Positions 62,480 through 64,000 of a stretch of DNA of 64,000 nt are shown piece after piece. The stretch spans positions 1-64,000 of the forward strand of contig CAZBZK010000001.1 of the NCBI GenBank assembly GCA_964496365.1, read 5' to 3'. Origin of the DNA: AB-629-J13 sp964496365 (lineage in GTDB: Bacteria; Fidelibacterota; Marinisomatia; Marinisomatales; AB-629-J13). Made by a program: the position numbers and the translations under genes. The notes under the pieces were generated by a model. It was not told the origin of the DNA and ran no database searches. It was given only the letters and a program-made list of their open reading frames with translations. Position 1 is the stretch's first letter; every line of letters starts with the position of its first letter.

Positions 62480-64000
62480 ATGGTTTCACGTGAAACAGAG
62501 TCGTGGACCATAGACCAATTTTTATATTGGCATAAGAAAAACATATTAAACGAACGTTTTGATGAAACGGTTGATATGTCTATTGATGCTCTTTCTGTCG
62601 TTCTTTTGTCTTTGATAAACGCTTCTGATGGATTTGCTGTTGTTCTATCTCCAAAAGAGGCTGATGCCTTTTTGTTTTATTCATCCTGTTATGGTCTTTG
62701 TTCTGACTTGTCGTTTTTTTTGCCCGGGCAGAGCATGTCTGGTGTGGGGGTTTCAGGCTTTATAACCGAAAACCAACGGTTTCGTGAAGAGGCCTGTTTT
62801 GTGATGAGCCGTATGAAAAAAAGAGGGCTGTTGTTTTCTTCTCGGGATGCCGTGGATAGTGTTCTAATGCCAACAGTGTCGGACAATAACAAGCCGCTGA
62901 AATTTTCTATCAACACTAAAATAAAAATGTCTTTTGTGGTTCACTATCTCAATCTCTGGGGCTATATAAAAACGGATCGGGTTGTTAATCCTTTATATTA
63001 TTCTGTAAGAGGTGGGATTTTGGACATTTTTCCTGTAAACTCAAGGAACCCCGTTCGGGTCGAGTTTTTTGGCGATACCATTGAATCAATAAGGTTGTTT
63101 AATCCCTATTCACAGCGTACCATAAAAAAAACAAATCGGGTTATGATTCTTCCCCGTGGTTCGGAAAGACAACAAAAAAAACAACCAATTTCCTCCTTTG
63201 TTCGAGAAAAAAAGGAGATATGGGAGTGGGAAATAAAGCAAGCAAACCCTAACCTTTACCGTTTAAAATTAAACAAAAAACAGCATGAGTTATCTTGGGG
63301 GTCATATCTCCCTTTTTCAAAGAAGCTCATTCTCTCTTTTTCCGAGAACAATATAAATAAAACTTGTTTTGTGTTTTCTGAAAAAAACGGTCCCCTAAGG
63401 CTCCCTGACCCTTTTCAAAAGCCATCAAACATAAAACGAGTTAATGCAACGATTGGTTCTGGGTTTTTCCTTAAAGAAAATGTGGCTGTTTTGGGAACAA
63501 ACAATATTCCAGAGCTATCCGTTTCCCAAAAATCCCGGTGGATGATTGATGGAGATGGTGGAGCTTCTCACTCTAAAATATTAGACATTTCTGACCTTGA
63601 GTGGGAAGAGCCCCTTGTTCACGAAGATTTTGGCATCGGAACCTATCGTGGTTTAGAGGTAACCAGCGGGGGAGAGTGTATTAAATTAAAATATGCTGAT
63701 GGTGGTGCTGTATATGTTCCAGTAGCCAGCTTTCATAAGATCCACCGCCTCGTTGGCGTTCCTGATGGATCCATTAAAATATCGTCCTTAAAAACAAAAC
63801 AGTGGGGGCGGAAAAAAACAGCAGTAAAACAATATGCGGAAAGCATTGCTGGAGATTTACTAAAAACATATTTGGAAAGACAAGCCTCTCGTGGATTTTC
63901 ATACACCCACAACGGAGACTTATACAAGGCGGTTTGTGAGTCTTTCCCGTATAACGAAACGAAAGATCAGCTTGTTGCATTAAAAGATGTGATTCTGGAC
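62480..64000 (+). CDS. mfd: Transcription-repair coupling factor Mfd (C-terminus cut by window edge)
   Basis: 507 open codons from ATG 62480, one base after mnmG; the full family length is about 1,100. UvrB-like N-terminal module with YYSVRGGILDIFPVNS and RVEFFGDTIESIRLF, the RNA-polymerase-binding domain with LVHEDFGIGTYRGLEV, and the start of the translocase (FPYNETKDQLVALKDV). Codons 2-6 (VSRET) are encoded by the second parS-like site. The helicase motifs lie beyond the window. Confidence 0.95.
   Translation, partial: MVSRETESWTIDQFLYWHKKNILNERFDETVDMSIDALSVVLLSLINASDGFAVVLSPKEADAFLFYSSCYGLCSDLSFFLPGQSMSGVGVSGFITENQRFREEACFVMSRMKKRGLLFSSRDAVDSVLMPTVSDNNKPLKFSINTKIKMSFVVHYLNLWGYIKTDRVVNPLYYSVRGGILDIFPVNSRNPVRVEFFGDTIESIRLFNPYSQRTIKKTNRVMILPRGSERQQKKQPISSFVREKKEIWEWEIKQANPNLYRLKLNKKQHELSWGSYLPFSKKLILSFSENNINKTCFVFSEKNGPLRLPDPFQKPSNIKRVNATIGSGFFLKENVAVLGTNNIPELSVSQKSRWMIDGDGGASHSKILDISDLEWEEPLVHEDFGIGTYRGLEVTSGGECIKLKYADGGAVYVPVASFHKIHRLVGVPDGSIKISSLKTKQWGRKKTAVKQYAESIAGDLLKTYLERQASRGFSYTHNGDLYKAVCESFPYNETKDQLVALKDVILD
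62482..62497. promoter_or_regulatory. parS-like ParB-binding site 2
   Basis: GGTTTCACGTGAAACA, 15 of 16 to the parS consensus, in codons 1-6 of mfd and 4 bases after the mnmG stop. Confidence 0.9.

Noticed and set aside
1..64000. CRISPR arrays, prophage, transposases, integron attC sites
   Set aside because: No regularly spaced repeats, no recognisable mobile-element proteins; the 31644-31730 inverted repeat lacks attC core sites.

Overview
The window looks like part of the chromosome of a free-living, Gram-negative, AT-rich bacterium. Lipid A genes (lpxB, lpxJ-like, lpxK), an ExbB/ExbD/ExbD/TonB operon, outer-membrane and lipoprotein signals and a MotA/MotB stator show two membranes. The membrane pyrophosphatase carries the residues of the K+-dependent, Na+-pumping class, which suits a marine or saline habitat. 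The gene set and style (many TTG starts, tight operons) resemble uncultured FCB-group lineages such as Marinimicrobia (SAR406). That placement is inference; no rRNA gene is present to prove it.

Layout. 1-11.5 kb is almost entirely minus-strand housekeeping: uvrA, ruvB-queA, ispD-ispF-ispE (MEP isoprenoid pathway), tRNA-Gln, prs-rplY-pth-hppA. 11.5-17.1 kb is accessory: an AlgH-family gene, an MFS carrier, a small secreted protein with a Notch-repeat-like motif, a Cys-containing lipoprotein, a remnant ORF, and a class III cyclase-TPR protein lying between two inverted copies of a dispersed hairpin repeat. 17.2-25.7 kb holds lipid genes: a FabI-like reductase divergent from fabA, ychF, then gnnA-like oxidoreductase - methyltransferase - lpxB - lpxJ-like - lpxK, ssb and plsC. 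25.6-33.5 kb mixes transport, cell wall and motility (EamA exporter, outer-membrane protein, MltB-like transglycosylase, aldehyde dehydrogenase, hydrolase, Smr, motAB). 33.5-38.4 kb contains a decayed asparagine synthetase, ppdK and a 550-base stretch with no clear gene.

38.4-44.5 kb is a peptide-import/gamma-glutamyl cluster (binding protein, two permeases, NUDIX, GCS2 ligase, C26 hydrolase). 45.4-49.9 kb is a two-gene membrane pair followed by a succinate dehydrogenase of the large-anchor type. 49.9-54.3 kb has the TonB system, a CtpA protease and a DUF4442 protein, followed by a PQQ-type sugar dehydrogenase.

55.6-64 kb is a replication-origin-type neighbourhood: dnaA diverges from rpmH-yidD-yidC-mnmE-mnmG-mfd. 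A perfect DnaA box and a tandem 12-bp repeat sit between dnaA and rpmH, rnpA is missing from its usual place, and two near-perfect parS sites flank mnmG, one covering its start codon and the other the first codons of mfd. This is the most striking non-coding signal in the window. hppA (left) and mfd (right) are cut by the window edges. I did not find a CRISPR array, prophage, insertion sequence or recognised defence system.
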